From: Rhodopirellula bahusiensis
Lineage (GTDB): Bacteria; Planctomycetota; Planctomycetia; Pirellulales; Pirellulaceae
DNA length: 64,000 nt
Direction: 5' to 3'
Assembly: GCF_002727185.1 (NCBI RefSeq)
Contig: NZ_NIZW01000002.1
Location: 372,001-436,000, forward strand
The translations under genes and the position numbers were made by a program. The first letter of the stretch is position 1, and the number at the start of each line of letters is the position of its first letter. Below, piece by piece: positions 26,562 to 35,357 of the stretch. The notes below the pieces were generated by a model. It worked only from the letters and a program-made list of their open reading frames with translations, made no database searches and was not told where the DNA came from.

Positions 26562-27914
26562 TCACGCGAACGGTGAGTACTTGCCTGGTGTTGGCGTTGG
26601 GTACTCGCCGTCTTCACCTGGCAGAGTTGGTGGAGTCGACTCGAGGGTGTACTCGTCGATTCCTGGGCAGAGGTCCTTGCCCTTTTCCATCAGGTCGTCC
26701 CATTTGACGATCTTGCCGGAGTAGCAAGCTTCGCGACCGAGGATGGCACAGAACGTTGATTTCGCTCCGTACTCGCCTTCGTTGTAGATCTCGCCACGCA
26801 TCAGAGCTTCGATCAAATCGTGTTGCTCTTGTTGGTGACCGTTCAGGCGTTTGCCCTCGAACGACCATTCGTTTTCGCCCATGATTTTACCCGATGGGTT
26901 GGCGGAACCCTTCGAGCCGATTGCGAATTCACCAACGTGGTTCCAACCGCCTGCCAGGTGACGGCCTTGGCTGTGCATCTTCGAACCGTCGGAGAATGTG
27001 TACTCGCAGAACGTGTGGTCGAAGATTTGCGACTTGGTCGCGTCTCCGCCCATACGTTGCTCGCGACCGCCCATGCCGTTGCACTCGACGGGATATTCGC
27101 CTTTGACCCAGCAACCGACGTCCAAGTTGTGGATGTGTTGCTCACAGATTTGGTCGCCACAGATCCAATTGAAGTGGTACCAGTTGTTGCACTGGAAAGC
27201 CATTTCGCTCTGGTCTTCGCCCTTGTTGCGATACCAGATGCCGCCACCGTTCCAGTAAACCTGTTGCGACAGAACGTCGCCGATCGCACCGTCATGAATG
27301 CGTTCGATGCACTGCATGTAGTGTGGCTCGTGACGACGCTGAAGTCCGATGCCGACCATCAGGTCCTTCTTCTTCGACTCTTCGACAGCCTTCAGAACTC
27401 GTTTGACGCCGGGAGCATCCGTCGCGACGGGTTTCTCCATGAAGATGTGACGTCCCTTGTTCACCGCGTACTCGAATTGTTGCGGTTTAAATCCAGGAGG
27501 AGTCGCGATCACAACCAAGTCACAATCAACGTCGATGGCAGCTTTGTAACCGTCCAAGCCGGTGAAGACGTTCTCGGGTGGAACGGCAACTTTGTCGCCG
27601 AACTTACGAGTCAAGCCTTTGATCGTGCCTTCTGCTTTGTTGCCGAATGCATCGGCCACGGCGACCAATTTCACGTTGCCCTTGGTGGACATGATGTTAG
27701 CGGCGGCTCCGGTGCCGCGACCACCACAACCGATCACGACGAAGCGAATGACGTCGTCACCAGCCGCATGTGCGTTTGGAATGGACACGCCAGCGAGAGT
27801 GCTGCCGGCCAAGGTCGTGCCAGCGATCAATCCAGAATCCTTGAGGAACGAACGGCGGCTCGCATCGAGTGTGCGGCTGGCTTCTTTGGAAACGGGTGGC
27901 TTCGGCTGTGGCAT
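26562..27914 (-). CDS. Tat-exported Gfo/Idh/MocA-family oxidoreductase
   Basis: The 450-residue product has a twin-arginine signal (RRSFLK at 20-25, a hydrophobic stretch, then AHAAG) and an NAD(P)-binding Rossmann fold beginning VVIGCGGRGTG. The family motif FMEKPVATD follows near residue 165, and the C-terminal half is a substrate-binding alpha/beta domain with HIHNLDVGCWV. AGGAAG lies eight bases before the ATG. Family members oxidise or reduce sugars and inositol-like compounds; planctomycetes carry many Tat-exported copies thought to act on polysaccharide-derived sugars. The substrate cannot be read from the sequence. It has its own terminator and appears monocistronic. Confidence 0.92.
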   Translation of the reverse strand: MPQPKPPVSKEASRTLDASRRSFLKDSGLIAGTTLAGSTLAGVSIPNAHAAGDDVIRFVVIGCGGRGTGAAANIMSTKGNVKLVAVADAFGNKAEGTIKGLTRKFGDKVAVPPENVFTGLDGYKAAIDVDCDLVVIATPPGFKPQQFEYAVNKGRHIFMEKPVATDAPGVKRVLKAVEESKKKDLMVGIGLQRRHEPHYMQCIERIHDGAIGDVLSQQVYWNGGGIWYRNKGEDQSEMAFQCNNWYHFNWICGDQICEQHIHNLDVGCWVKGEYPVECNGMGGREQRMGGDATKSQIFDHTFCEYTFSDGSKMHSQGRHLAGGWNHVGEFAIGSKGSANPSGKIMGENEWSFEGKRLNGHQQEQHDLIEALMRGEIYNEGEYGAKSTFCAILGREACYSGKIVKWDDLMEKGKDLCPGIDEYTLESTPPTLPGEDGEYPTPTPGKYSPFA

Positions 27915-28215
27915 CAGAGACTTCCTGTAGCAATACGTGTTGAACGGGTCCCGAGGGAATCAGAACGTCCGCGTGAGGTTGGAAAACTAGGCGGGAACCA
28001 CGACAGCTCGCCGAAATGACAGGCTCGTTTTCAACAATCAACCAGCGAGTCAAAAGATGGGGATCGGGCAAAATGCGTCGTGACAGAACGTGATTATACC
28101 CGAGAACGCACCCTGAGGTTCACGGAGTGGCAGGAATTGCTCGTCAAGTCTTCGGAATTGTGGACTAAAATGAAGACAAACGGATCTTTCCTTCCAACGA
28201 GAACAGAGCAGTGTC

Positions 28216-29202
28216 ATGCGGCGTTTTTTGATCGCTTCGGCCTTAATCTTTGGCGTCTTTGCGCCGACAGCAGACGCCCAACGACCCGTCGCCCGCTACC
28301 GTGGGGGACCGGGAGCGGGTTTCGGATTCTATGGACCTGCGTACCGGACGCCTGGCTATCTCGTTCCGCCCCCGTTTTTGCCGGGCCCTGTGGCGGTCGT
28401 TCCAGTCGGGCCGCCAACCGTCCGCCCTGGTTCCTATCGCGATCCACTGTATCGCTATCGAGGCGTCGCCCCAATCGGGCCGGCCATTGCGGTTCCGCCG
28501 TTCCCCCCGGCACCCGCGATCGTTGTCGCTCCGCCTGTTTTGGCGGCCCCATCAATTGGTGGGTTTGAAATCAACACACCGGGGTTCCGACTCAGCATTC
28601 CGGGGCCTCCGCCTTATCCGGTTGAAAGTGCTTATCCGGCCGAGGCTTCCTACCCATCGGATCCGGTGGTCGCCGCTTACCCGCCCACTCCCGGGCCAGC
28701 ATTTGATGTGGCGACGCAGTTGACCGAAGGCGTCGAGCGTCTCGCCGCATCGCTGAACACGATCGAGGACGGTGACATCTGGTGGGACTACCTGCAGATC
28801 GACGCGTTGCGACAAGTCACCGACAACTCTCAGGTCACCTCGGATGGTTCGATGACCAGCGAAGCTGCCGCGAAAATCGAGTCCGCCGCTCGGGCGTATC
28901 AAGGTGTCACGTCGAATGGACAACTCGGCAACATCACGAGGCTGGATGGGTTCGCCGAAACGAGAGACGCTTTGGTGGTTCTTTCGCAGTCGCAATCGAT
29001 TTTGTCCGAGTCAGCTGACGCACCCGTCGCGGCCCCGTTGCAAGCAACGTCGACGATGTCGAACGAGCCCACGTTGGCTCCGTCGCCCGATGAAGCGAAT
29101 GACGCGGATGTGTCGCAGCCAACCGACGAGTCGGATGAAGCCGACAGAAGTATTGAAGGCTCGGTCGAGGAATTGCCGGCACCGCCGAAGATCAAGATTT
29201 GA
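28216..29202 (+). CDS. exported proline-rich protein of unknown function
   Basis: The 328-residue protein has a clear signal peptide (MRRFLIASALIFGVFAPTAD). Residues ~25-165 are very rich in Pro, Gly, Ala and Tyr (YRGGPGAGFGFYGPAYR, PPPFLPGPVAVVPVGPP), probably disordered. A short, better-ordered segment at ~175-255 (LTEGVERLAASLNTIEDGD, IWWDYLQIDALRQV) may be helical. The tail is acidic and Ser/Glu-rich. The layout resembles small planctomycete wall or periplasmic proteins. I recognise no family and assign no function. A weak AGAG-type ribosome site precedes the ATG. Confidence 0.75.
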   Translation: MRRFLIASALIFGVFAPTADAQRPVARYRGGPGAGFGFYGPAYRTPGYLVPPPFLPGPVAVVPVGPPTVRPGSYRDPLYRYRGVAPIGPAIAVPPFPPAPAIVVAPPVLAAPSIGGFEINTPGFRLSIPGPPPYPVESAYPAEASYPSDPVVAAYPPTPGPAFDVATQLTEGVERLAASLNTIEDGDIWWDYLQIDALRQVTDNSQVTSDGSMTSEAAAKIESAARAYQGVTSNGQLGNITRLDGFAETRDALVVLSQSQSILSESADAPVAAPLQATSTMSNEPTLAPSPDEANDADVSQPTDESDEADRSIEGSVEELPAPPKIKI

Positions 29203-29269
29203 TCGATTGGTTGGATTAGGCGGCGCGAACAGTTGTTCGCTGTTTGGCCGCGTGTTGATGGCGAGGTGC

Positions 29270-29363
29270 ACGCCTCGCTTTGTTCCAAAGCATCGGTTGG
29301 GATGCCATGTGGAACATGGCCTACGAACGCATCGGGCCGATTGCCATGTGGGACATGGCCTAC
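29270..29363. repeat. dispersed intergenic hairpin repeat, two hairpin copies
   Basis: 29270-29324 matches 51786-51840 over 55 bases with three differences. It contains GCCATGT-GGA-ACATGGC, a 7-bp stem with a 3-base loop. A second hairpin copy, with loop GGG, follows at 29339-29363. See the findings for the compensated variant at 56754. Confidence 0.75.
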
Positions 29364-29381
29364 GTGCTTTGTGGGCGACGG

Positions 29382-30602
29382 TTACTTCTGCGTGGCAAGT
29401 TTTCGGAAGTAGGCTTCGATCGCTTCGCGGTAGTGGGTCGGTAGATCGCGGCTGATTTGTTGCAGCGATTCTTGACGTTCTGCGGGAGGCAGATTGCCCC
29501 AGCCGTTTTGATCATCGATCTTTTTGCGGTCCGCGTCGCCTTGTCCGCTCGCACCGGCAATGCGGCTGTCATCCATCGGTGACGCTTGGCCATCGGATTG
29601 GCCGCCGTTGCCGCTCGCACTTTGTTGTTGCTGCTGCTGTTGTTGCTGTTTCTGCTGCTCTTCTTCGATCTTGTCGATCAGCTTGGTGAGCTTGTCGATG
29701 ACTTCTTGTTCGCGATCCTTCGTCGCTTCATCAGCACGACCCAAGTCCAGGCGACGCGTGACGTCACTCATCAACCGAGAGATTTCGTCAAGCGAATCTT
29801 TCTTCAGCGGTTTGATGTCCGCGACCATCATCTCGGCGGTGCGAGCGTAACGAGCGGGAATTTGATCCTTGCGTTGCAAGAGTCGACGCAGGTCGGACAA
29901 TGAATCCTTGATCTTCAACTGAGCGTGGTAGCACGCACCGCGATAGAACAGCAGCGTCGCCGGATCGGGGCAGATCATTGGATCCACTTCAGCAAAGATT
30001 GGCAGGGCTTCGTCGTAGTAACGAGCACGCACCAATTCGCGGCCGATCCAAGTCCGCAGGGCGGCTCGCAATTCGTTGGGCATCGATTCCACGATCGCGT
30101 AATCGGGACCGTTGGGATCCATGGCTCGGGCAGTCGACAACAGGTCGCCATTCAGACGACGCATTAACTCCGACAGCACATCGAATTGTGCGGAAGCGGC
30201 GTCGACCCAAGCGTTCAACGGTTCGATGTCATCGCGTTGGACTCCGACCAAAAAGTGCTCGGTCGCTTGGTCCATGGAATCGGGAGCGACACCGAGAGTG
30301 TCGAGTGCGGCGCGGAGCTGCTCTGCCATCTCTTCCGAATCTCGCAGCGGCCAATCGGCGTCGCTCTTCAAACCCGTGTTGCCATCCGTTCCCGGATTGA
30401 GTGGCTGGGCTTCTGATTCAGGAATGATCTGGACGAAGGAAGACTGTGACTGGATGGAAGACGAATTCGCTGGACGGAAAGCTTCGTTGGCGGTCGAGAC
30501 AACGACACGGTCGGAGGTGAGCCCGATGTCGGCCAACACGGTCGAAGCCGAGAAGGAGGCCGGCGACAGTGTGAGCAGCGCAGCAGCGAAACGAATTCTC
30601 AT
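29382..30602 (-). CDS. exported Gln-rich planctomycete protein with TPR-like middle
   Basis: The frame opens at a TTG (30620), but ATG 30602 gives a proper signal peptide (MRIRFAAALLTLSPASFSAS). The middle of the 406-residue protein reads like helical TPR-type repeats (ELVRARYYDEALPIFAEV, LLFYRGACYHAQLKIKDSL). Then comes a coiled coil (EVIDKLTKLIDKIEEEQQ), a run of about ten glutamines, and a conserved-looking C-terminus (WGNLPPAERQESLQQISRD, YREAIEAYFRKLA). This end motif is familiar from planctomycete envelope proteins. It is the last gene of a minus-strand cluster, 37 bases after the 669-residue protein. The function is unknown; a scaffold role in the envelope is a guess. Confidence 0.8.
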   Translation of the reverse strand: MRIRFAAALLTLSPASFSASTVLADIGLTSDRVVVSTANEAFRPANSSSIQSQSSFVQIIPESEAQPLNPGTDGNTGLKSDADWPLRDSEEMAEQLRAALDTLGVAPDSMDQATEHFLVGVQRDDIEPLNAWVDAASAQFDVLSELMRRLNGDLLSTARAMDPNGPDYAIVESMPNELRAALRTWIGRELVRARYYDEALPIFAEVDPMICPDPATLLFYRGACYHAQLKIKDSLSDLRRLLQRKDQIPARYARTAEMMVADIKPLKKDSLDEISRLMSDVTRRLDLGRADEATKDREQEVIDKLTKLIDKIEEEQQKQQQQQQQQQSASGNGGQSDGQASPMDDSRIAGASGQGDADRKKIDDQNGWGNLPPAERQESLQQISRDLPTHYREAIEAYFRKLATQK

Positions 30603-30639
30603 CAGCAATGGTCCATTCAAGGTCGCGGGAGGTGGTTCC

Positions 30640-32649
30640 CTATTTGTTCCGCTCGGTCACCAAATCGCGTGTGATTTGATAAAGCCTATCTTGTCTTTGC
30701 GACAAATCGCGGAGCAATGGCAAGACATCTTCGGCAGAAGTTGCCTTGCCATCCATCAAACTAGCATAGCGATCCGTGGAGCCCTGGATGCGAGTTTGCA
30801 TCGTTCGGATCAATTTTAACTCGGCCAACTTTTGGACAAGGGGTTCTTCTCCAGAACCCGACGGTTGCCCCCCACCGTCGCCCTGTTGTTCCTGTTGTTT
30901 CTTTTTTTCCAGGTCACGTTGTGCCTTGGCTAACGCCGCAATCATTTCCTCCAACCCCGCCAAGATGTCGGTTTGAAGGCCCTGAGTGACCAAGTCAATT
31001 TTGCTTTGGCCCAATCGAGTCGACACGCGGACCGTGTCTTCCCGCAGTTGCGAAACCACTTCGGGGAACGCGACACTTGAGCCTTCTTCTCGCAGAAGCA
31101 GCATTGCACGGTCGGCTTCGAACGTGATTTTTTGCTCTTCAAACGCCAAGTCGCCGGCTTTCAAATCAGTCGCGCGATTGCGTTGCACTTCCGGTGTTTT
31201 TGCAAGTTGAACGGTTTGATCCAGCACGGCGGATTGCATCGCCGCCATCTTCCGCAAGCGAGCTTCCAGCTTGGCCAGTTCCCGTTCCATCTCTTCTTCG
31301 CGAAGTTGACGAAGGATCTTTTCCAGTCGATCGATCGCGCGACGCAGTTCTTCTTCGGCTTGTCGTTGTTGTTTGGTTGCTTCTTGGCGTTCGTTCTGAG
31401 CCAGCTTGTCTTGAGCTTCCTTCATTCGCTCGATCGCTCGCTGCAATTGCTCCTCGGCTTGTTCCTGAGGCGATTGCGGTTTGGGCGGTTGTTGCTGCGA
31501 AGATGACTGCTGTTGGCCGGACTGTTTCTCGCCTGACTGTTGCTGTCCGGATTGCTTTTCGCCGCTTTCCGATTGTTGCTCGCCGGAGGGTGATTGCTCA
31601 CCGTTCTTCTCACTCGATTCTTCGTTGGCGGGTTCGCCTTCGGAAGATTCGGAGGACTCCTTTTCACCTTCCGACTGTTCGTCGCTTGGTTGTTCACCTT
31701 CGGATTGCTTGCCTTGTTCGGAAGCTTCCTTGGGTTCGCCACCGTTTTCAGATTGGTTCTCGGAACCTTCGTTCTGCTTGCCGCTTTCACTTGGCTGATC
31801 GCTGCTGCTTTCTTCGCCGGGTTTTTGCTGAGCTGATTCTTGTTCGCTTGGATCCTTCTCGCCGGACTCCTGTTGCCCAGGTTCCATCTCGCTTTTGTTG
31901 TCGGACTCGCCGTCGGATGCCTTCTCAGTCGATTCTTTCGATTGGTTCTCGGCCGACTCGCCTTCGGCTGATTCGCCTTCCGAATCGTCCGATTCTTCTT
32001 CGAGTTCTTTACGAAGCTCTTCCGCTCGTTCGGCGATCGCCTTCTGTTCCTTTTCGACTTCGCTCATCTCGACACCATTTTCGGTGCGAGCCCGGACGCT
32101 GCGTTCATTGCGTTCGGTCAGGCGAAGTTGTTTGATCAATTCCGAGATGCGTTTCTTTTCGTCTCGAATACGTGAGCTTCGGTCTTCGCTCATCAACAGC
32201 TTCAAGATCGATTGCAGTTCATCGGTGGCTGACTTTTGGTCCGTCATCGCTTTGGATAGCTGACCGTCGCCGATCATCTTCCCCGCGCCGCGAAGTTTCT
32301 CCAGCACAAACCGTTCGCGAGACTGCTTGGCGACCCGGCGAAGCAGAGCCGAGCGTTCTGGGTTCTCGGTGGCTTCCATGTCAGCCAAACGAAGCAGCAA
32401 TTCCTCCAGTCGTTCGTAACGAGTCGCGACGCTTGATTGGCGAGACGCGAGCGTGGTGACTTCATCGCCGGAAGAAGCTTGGTTGCTGGCTTGCTGCGCA
32501 ACACTCGTTGAAATGGACAGAACCATCACGGTCGTCGCCAACACGCACGAACAAACCAATTTGACGGACCGACACCCAACCGCGAATGCGATGCGGCGAG
32601 ACTCGTTCGCGTGGTTCATGGGATTGGCGTTCATTGTTTGGCTTTCCAT
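30640..32649 (-). CDS. acidic low-complexity coiled-coil exported/membrane protein
   Basis: The 669-residue protein has an N-terminal hydrophobic helix (LVCSCVLATTVMVLSISTSVAQ), either a signal or an anchor. Coiled coil follows, then a ~170-residue low-complexity part made almost only of Glu, Ser, Gln, Gly and Lys (EKESSESSEGEPANEESSEK). After this come charged heptads (AEEQLQRAIERMKEAQDKLA, REEEMERELAKLEARL) and a further helical C-terminal part. Start codons at 32649 and 32634 are both possible. It lies between the DUF4175-like protein (69 bases upstream) and the Gln-rich protein. Such trios are common in planctomycetes near MoxR/Bat-type clusters. No function can be assigned. Confidence 0.8.
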   Translation of the reverse strand: MESQTMNANPMNHANESRRIAFAVGCRSVKLVCSCVLATTVMVLSISTSVAQQASNQASSGDEVTTLASRQSSVATRYERLEELLLRLADMEATENPERSALLRRVAKQSRERFVLEKLRGAGKMIGDGQLSKAMTDQKSATDELQSILKLLMSEDRSSRIRDEKKRISELIKQLRLTERNERSVRARTENGVEMSEVEKEQKAIAERAEELRKELEEESDDSEGESAEGESAENQSKESTEKASDGESDNKSEMEPGQQESGEKDPSEQESAQQKPGEESSSDQPSESGKQNEGSENQSENGGEPKEASEQGKQSEGEQPSDEQSEGEKESSESSEGEPANEESSEKNGEQSPSGEQQSESGEKQSGQQQSGEKQSGQQQSSSQQQPPKPQSPQEQAEEQLQRAIERMKEAQDKLAQNERQEATKQQRQAEEELRRAIDRLEKILRQLREEEMERELAKLEARLRKMAAMQSAVLDQTVQLAKTPEVQRNRATDLKAGDLAFEEQKITFEADRAMLLLREEGSSVAFPEVVSQLREDTVRVSTRLGQSKIDLVTQGLQTDILAGLEEMIAALAKAQRDLEKKKQQEQQGDGGGQPSGSGEEPLVQKLAELKLIRTMQTRIQGSTDRYASLMDGKATSAEDVLPLLRDLSQRQDRLYQITRDLVTERNK

Positions 32650-32718
32650 CCGCGGTTCACGTCGCGGGGACGCTTTCAGAAAACGAACCCAGTCGACCGC
32701 CCGCGTTCGCGTTGCTTT

Positions 32719-35220
32719 CTACTTGAACAGATCCTGGACCTGCTGGTTTCGAGTTTCTTCGGTTTCCTCGATCAATTCTTCCTGATCGCTGATTAACCCT
32801 CGGACCAAATCCAGAATTTCGTTGAAACTTTCTAGGTCAAGCATTTTTTCCAAGACGGCATTGAGCGACAGAAGGACCTCGTCGGTTGTAGCAATTGCCG
32901 CAGTCGCTGCGTCGGTCATCTTTGCGGGAGACGATTCGGCGGTGTCCTCGGACATCAGCACGCGTTCCATCGAAGTGATTTGACGCTGCAAACGTGGCAA
33001 GGGTTCCGTCACAACCGCGGACAAGGGGTCATGCACCCCAACTTCCAATCGTTCACGACGGTCAACCGAATCGACTCGGTTCTGCACCATTTCCAACAGC
33101 ATGTCCTCCAGCCCGACGACGATCCCGGCCAATTCTTCGGTCGATTTGGTCGTCTGCAATTCAGCTTGGCGAATCCGCAGTTGGACTCGTTGTCGGGCCC
33201 GCACGTCTTCTTCACCGTCAACTTCGTTGTCTTCGAGTACGTCGGACTCATCCGGATTGTTTTCCTCTTCCGGAGACTGGAGAACATCCAGTGCGTCGTT
33301 TTGAACCGCGGCCAAGCTTTGGCGCAGTCGCTGAGTCTCGTCGATGGCTTGTTCCAATCGCGAGCGGAATTCCAGTTCGCGTCGCTCCAGAGTTGCCAGC
33401 AGAGTTTCTGGAGTTACGACTTGAAGACGAACCACTTCGCCGCGAATTGAGTGGGGGGCACCCAGATTGAAACGGTCTTTGGCCGTCGTGAAAATCTGCA
33501 CGCTTGCTCCAGGAGCCAACCCACTGACGGTTCCGTCGTCGGTCAAGTCTCGCAAGTCGAACGTCCAATCGGCATTCCCATCGCGATCCATCTCGGGCGA
33601 AACCGTGTGCTGCTGCGGTTCCGCATTGATCGAGTCGTCCGGTTTGGCTTCGCTGCTGTTATCGGCGACGTTCTCTTCGGAGGCTCGGACGGCCATGGTC
33701 AGGCTCAACGATTCCACGCCGTAGTCATCCGTCGCGGTCGCTTGGATCGGCAGCATCGCGATTGGAGTGATCGACGAACCGATGCCCTTCATGGTCATCG
33801 ATGTCTCGGGGACTTGGTCGCGAACGACGCCGATGAAGTATCGATACGAGGCTTGGGCTGAGATACCGGTCTCGTCTTTGGGAACCAAACGCACGGACGT
33901 GGGTTCTCGCAAATCCGTTACGGACCACTCAAATGACATTCGATCGTCCGCGATCTTGACGACCGGTTCGGCGGCTTCGTTTTCACTGTCTTCGTTCACG
34001 TCTTCGGACGTCGTGGAGACATCCACTGCGCCGAGCGGTTTGCTGCTTGTTCCACGAAGCGTCAACGAACTGCCTTCGCGAATTCGGAAGCCAGCTTGGT
34101 ATTTCAAAATTTGATCGGACGAATCAGGCGAGGCACCGCCGGCGTCGAAGATTCGCAAGTAGTCCGGGTAGCGAATCGCCAGTTCCATGTCCGCGATCGC
34201 GGGCGGGTCGACGGCTTCGATTCGATAGTCGAGCAAGCGATCGTCCAAGCCACGAATCGTCATCGTGACGGACTCGGCGAGTGACGCCAGCGGCGGGCCA
34301 TCCAGCACGAATGATTGGTAGCCATCTTGGATCCGACCGACTCGTCGAAGGTTGCTTTGACCTCGATTGCCGGAATCATCCACATAAGAAACGGTGCAGA
34401 TCTCCGGCACGGTGTGCCCGAGTTCTTCCGTTGCGGCGCGAATGCGAAGCGTCGTGCTACTGCCACGAGCCAACCTCAGCGTCTTGTCTTCGAAGGACAG
34501 CAGCTCGGTGCCGACTTCTTCGGTTTCATCCGCGGTGATGATTGGCGACTCGACGCCGATCATTTCGAGCTCGGCTTTGCGCGGCCAAGGTGAATCCGAA
34601 AACAACGACAACCGTCCAACCGCTCTGGCAAATGTTTGCGGGCTGGCAATCGCCATCACCAACGCCGCCAGCAACAACGGAACGACCAGCATCAACTTGC
34701 GACGGATCGGCTCCCATCGGAACACTCGCCCAAATTCGACTTGGTCCACCGCCGCGGCGGCTTCTTGGTGAACATGTTGCAGAAGGACAGGACTGTGCGA
34801 ATCGTGCGAACGATTTTGTTGAGTCAGTTGGACGGCGGTGACCAGGCGTCCGCCGAGACTTGGGTGATGACGTTCTATCAGCAACGCCAATGAGTCATCG
34901 GGCAATTCGCGATTGAGTCGCCCCCACAACCATTTGGCCAGGATCACGACGACCAAGACGGCGACAACAAACAGAACGACCGCACGAGCCGAACGAGGCA
35001 TTTCGCTGCCGCCGATCCGAACCGGCAGATAGTCGACGGCGAGTGCCACCCAAAAAACGACCAGCACGAGCGCCGCGATCGCGAGCAGCGAATCCCAAAC
35101 GATGTAGCGCCGCACCCGGTCTCTTAGTCGTGACAATAAATCACGAAGCCCCGGATCCAACGATTCAGTACGACCCATCCGATTCCCAATTCGATTTGTA
35201 CGTGTGTCCGTCGTCCCCAT
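32719..35220 (-). CDS. DUF4175-like large membrane protein
   Basis: The 833-residue protein has three N-terminal membrane segments (IVWDSLLAIAALVLVVFWVA, VVLFVVAVLVVVILAKWLWG and LMLVVPLLLAALVMAIA). Between the second and third comes DDSLALLIERHHPSLGGRLV, a phrase typical of DUF4175-like proteins. A long periplasmic beta-rich region follows (~200-560), then a coiled coil (ERRELEFRSRLEQAIDETQR) and helical C-terminus. ATG 35220 is used; ATG 35178 is also possible. It starts 137 bases after the Pup-ligase-like gene and precedes two helical exported proteins, so the cluster may be one transcription unit. The domain name rests on pattern recall; the function is unknown. Confidence 0.8.
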   Translation of the reverse strand: MGTTDTRTNRIGNRMGRTESLDPGLRDLLSRLRDRVRRYIVWDSLLAIAALVLVVFWVALAVDYLPVRIGGSEMPRSARAVVLFVVAVLVVVILAKWLWGRLNRELPDDSLALLIERHHPSLGGRLVTAVQLTQQNRSHDSHSPVLLQHVHQEAAAAVDQVEFGRVFRWEPIRRKLMLVVPLLLAALVMAIASPQTFARAVGRLSLFSDSPWPRKAELEMIGVESPIITADETEEVGTELLSFEDKTLRLARGSSTTLRIRAATEELGHTVPEICTVSYVDDSGNRGQSNLRRVGRIQDGYQSFVLDGPPLASLAESVTMTIRGLDDRLLDYRIEAVDPPAIADMELAIRYPDYLRIFDAGGASPDSSDQILKYQAGFRIREGSSLTLRGTSSKPLGAVDVSTTSEDVNEDSENEAAEPVVKIADDRMSFEWSVTDLREPTSVRLVPKDETGISAQASYRYFIGVVRDQVPETSMTMKGIGSSITPIAMLPIQATATDDYGVESLSLTMAVRASEENVADNSSEAKPDDSINAEPQQHTVSPEMDRDGNADWTFDLRDLTDDGTVSGLAPGASVQIFTTAKDRFNLGAPHSIRGEVVRLQVVTPETLLATLERRELEFRSRLEQAIDETQRLRQSLAAVQNDALDVLQSPEEENNPDESDVLEDNEVDGEEDVRARQRVQLRIRQAELQTTKSTEELAGIVVGLEDMLLEMVQNRVDSVDRRERLEVGVHDPLSAVVTEPLPRLQRQITSMERVLMSEDTAESSPAKMTDAATAAIATTDEVLLSLNAVLEKMLDLESFNEILDLVRGLISDQEELIEETEETRNQQVQDLFK

Positions 35221-35357
35221 CGTACCAATGATCCACGAACCAGCCTATCGCGTTGGAAATTCGATACGGTGGAGTCTTTGGGCCTTGCTGACGCGGCGGG
35301 TTGTGACGGGGGGCGGAGTCGGGACCCAGTCGTTGAGGTTTCGGAATTCGAAATGCA

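Noticed and set aside
26820-28019. 399-residue plus-strand frame opposite the oxidoreductase
   Set aside because: The opposite strand has a full family match with a Tat signal and terminator. This frame is a shadow.
31194-32135. 313-residue plus-strand frame opposite the acidic coiled-coil gene
   Set aside because: Arg-rich translation of the complement of Glu/Ser codons; shadow.
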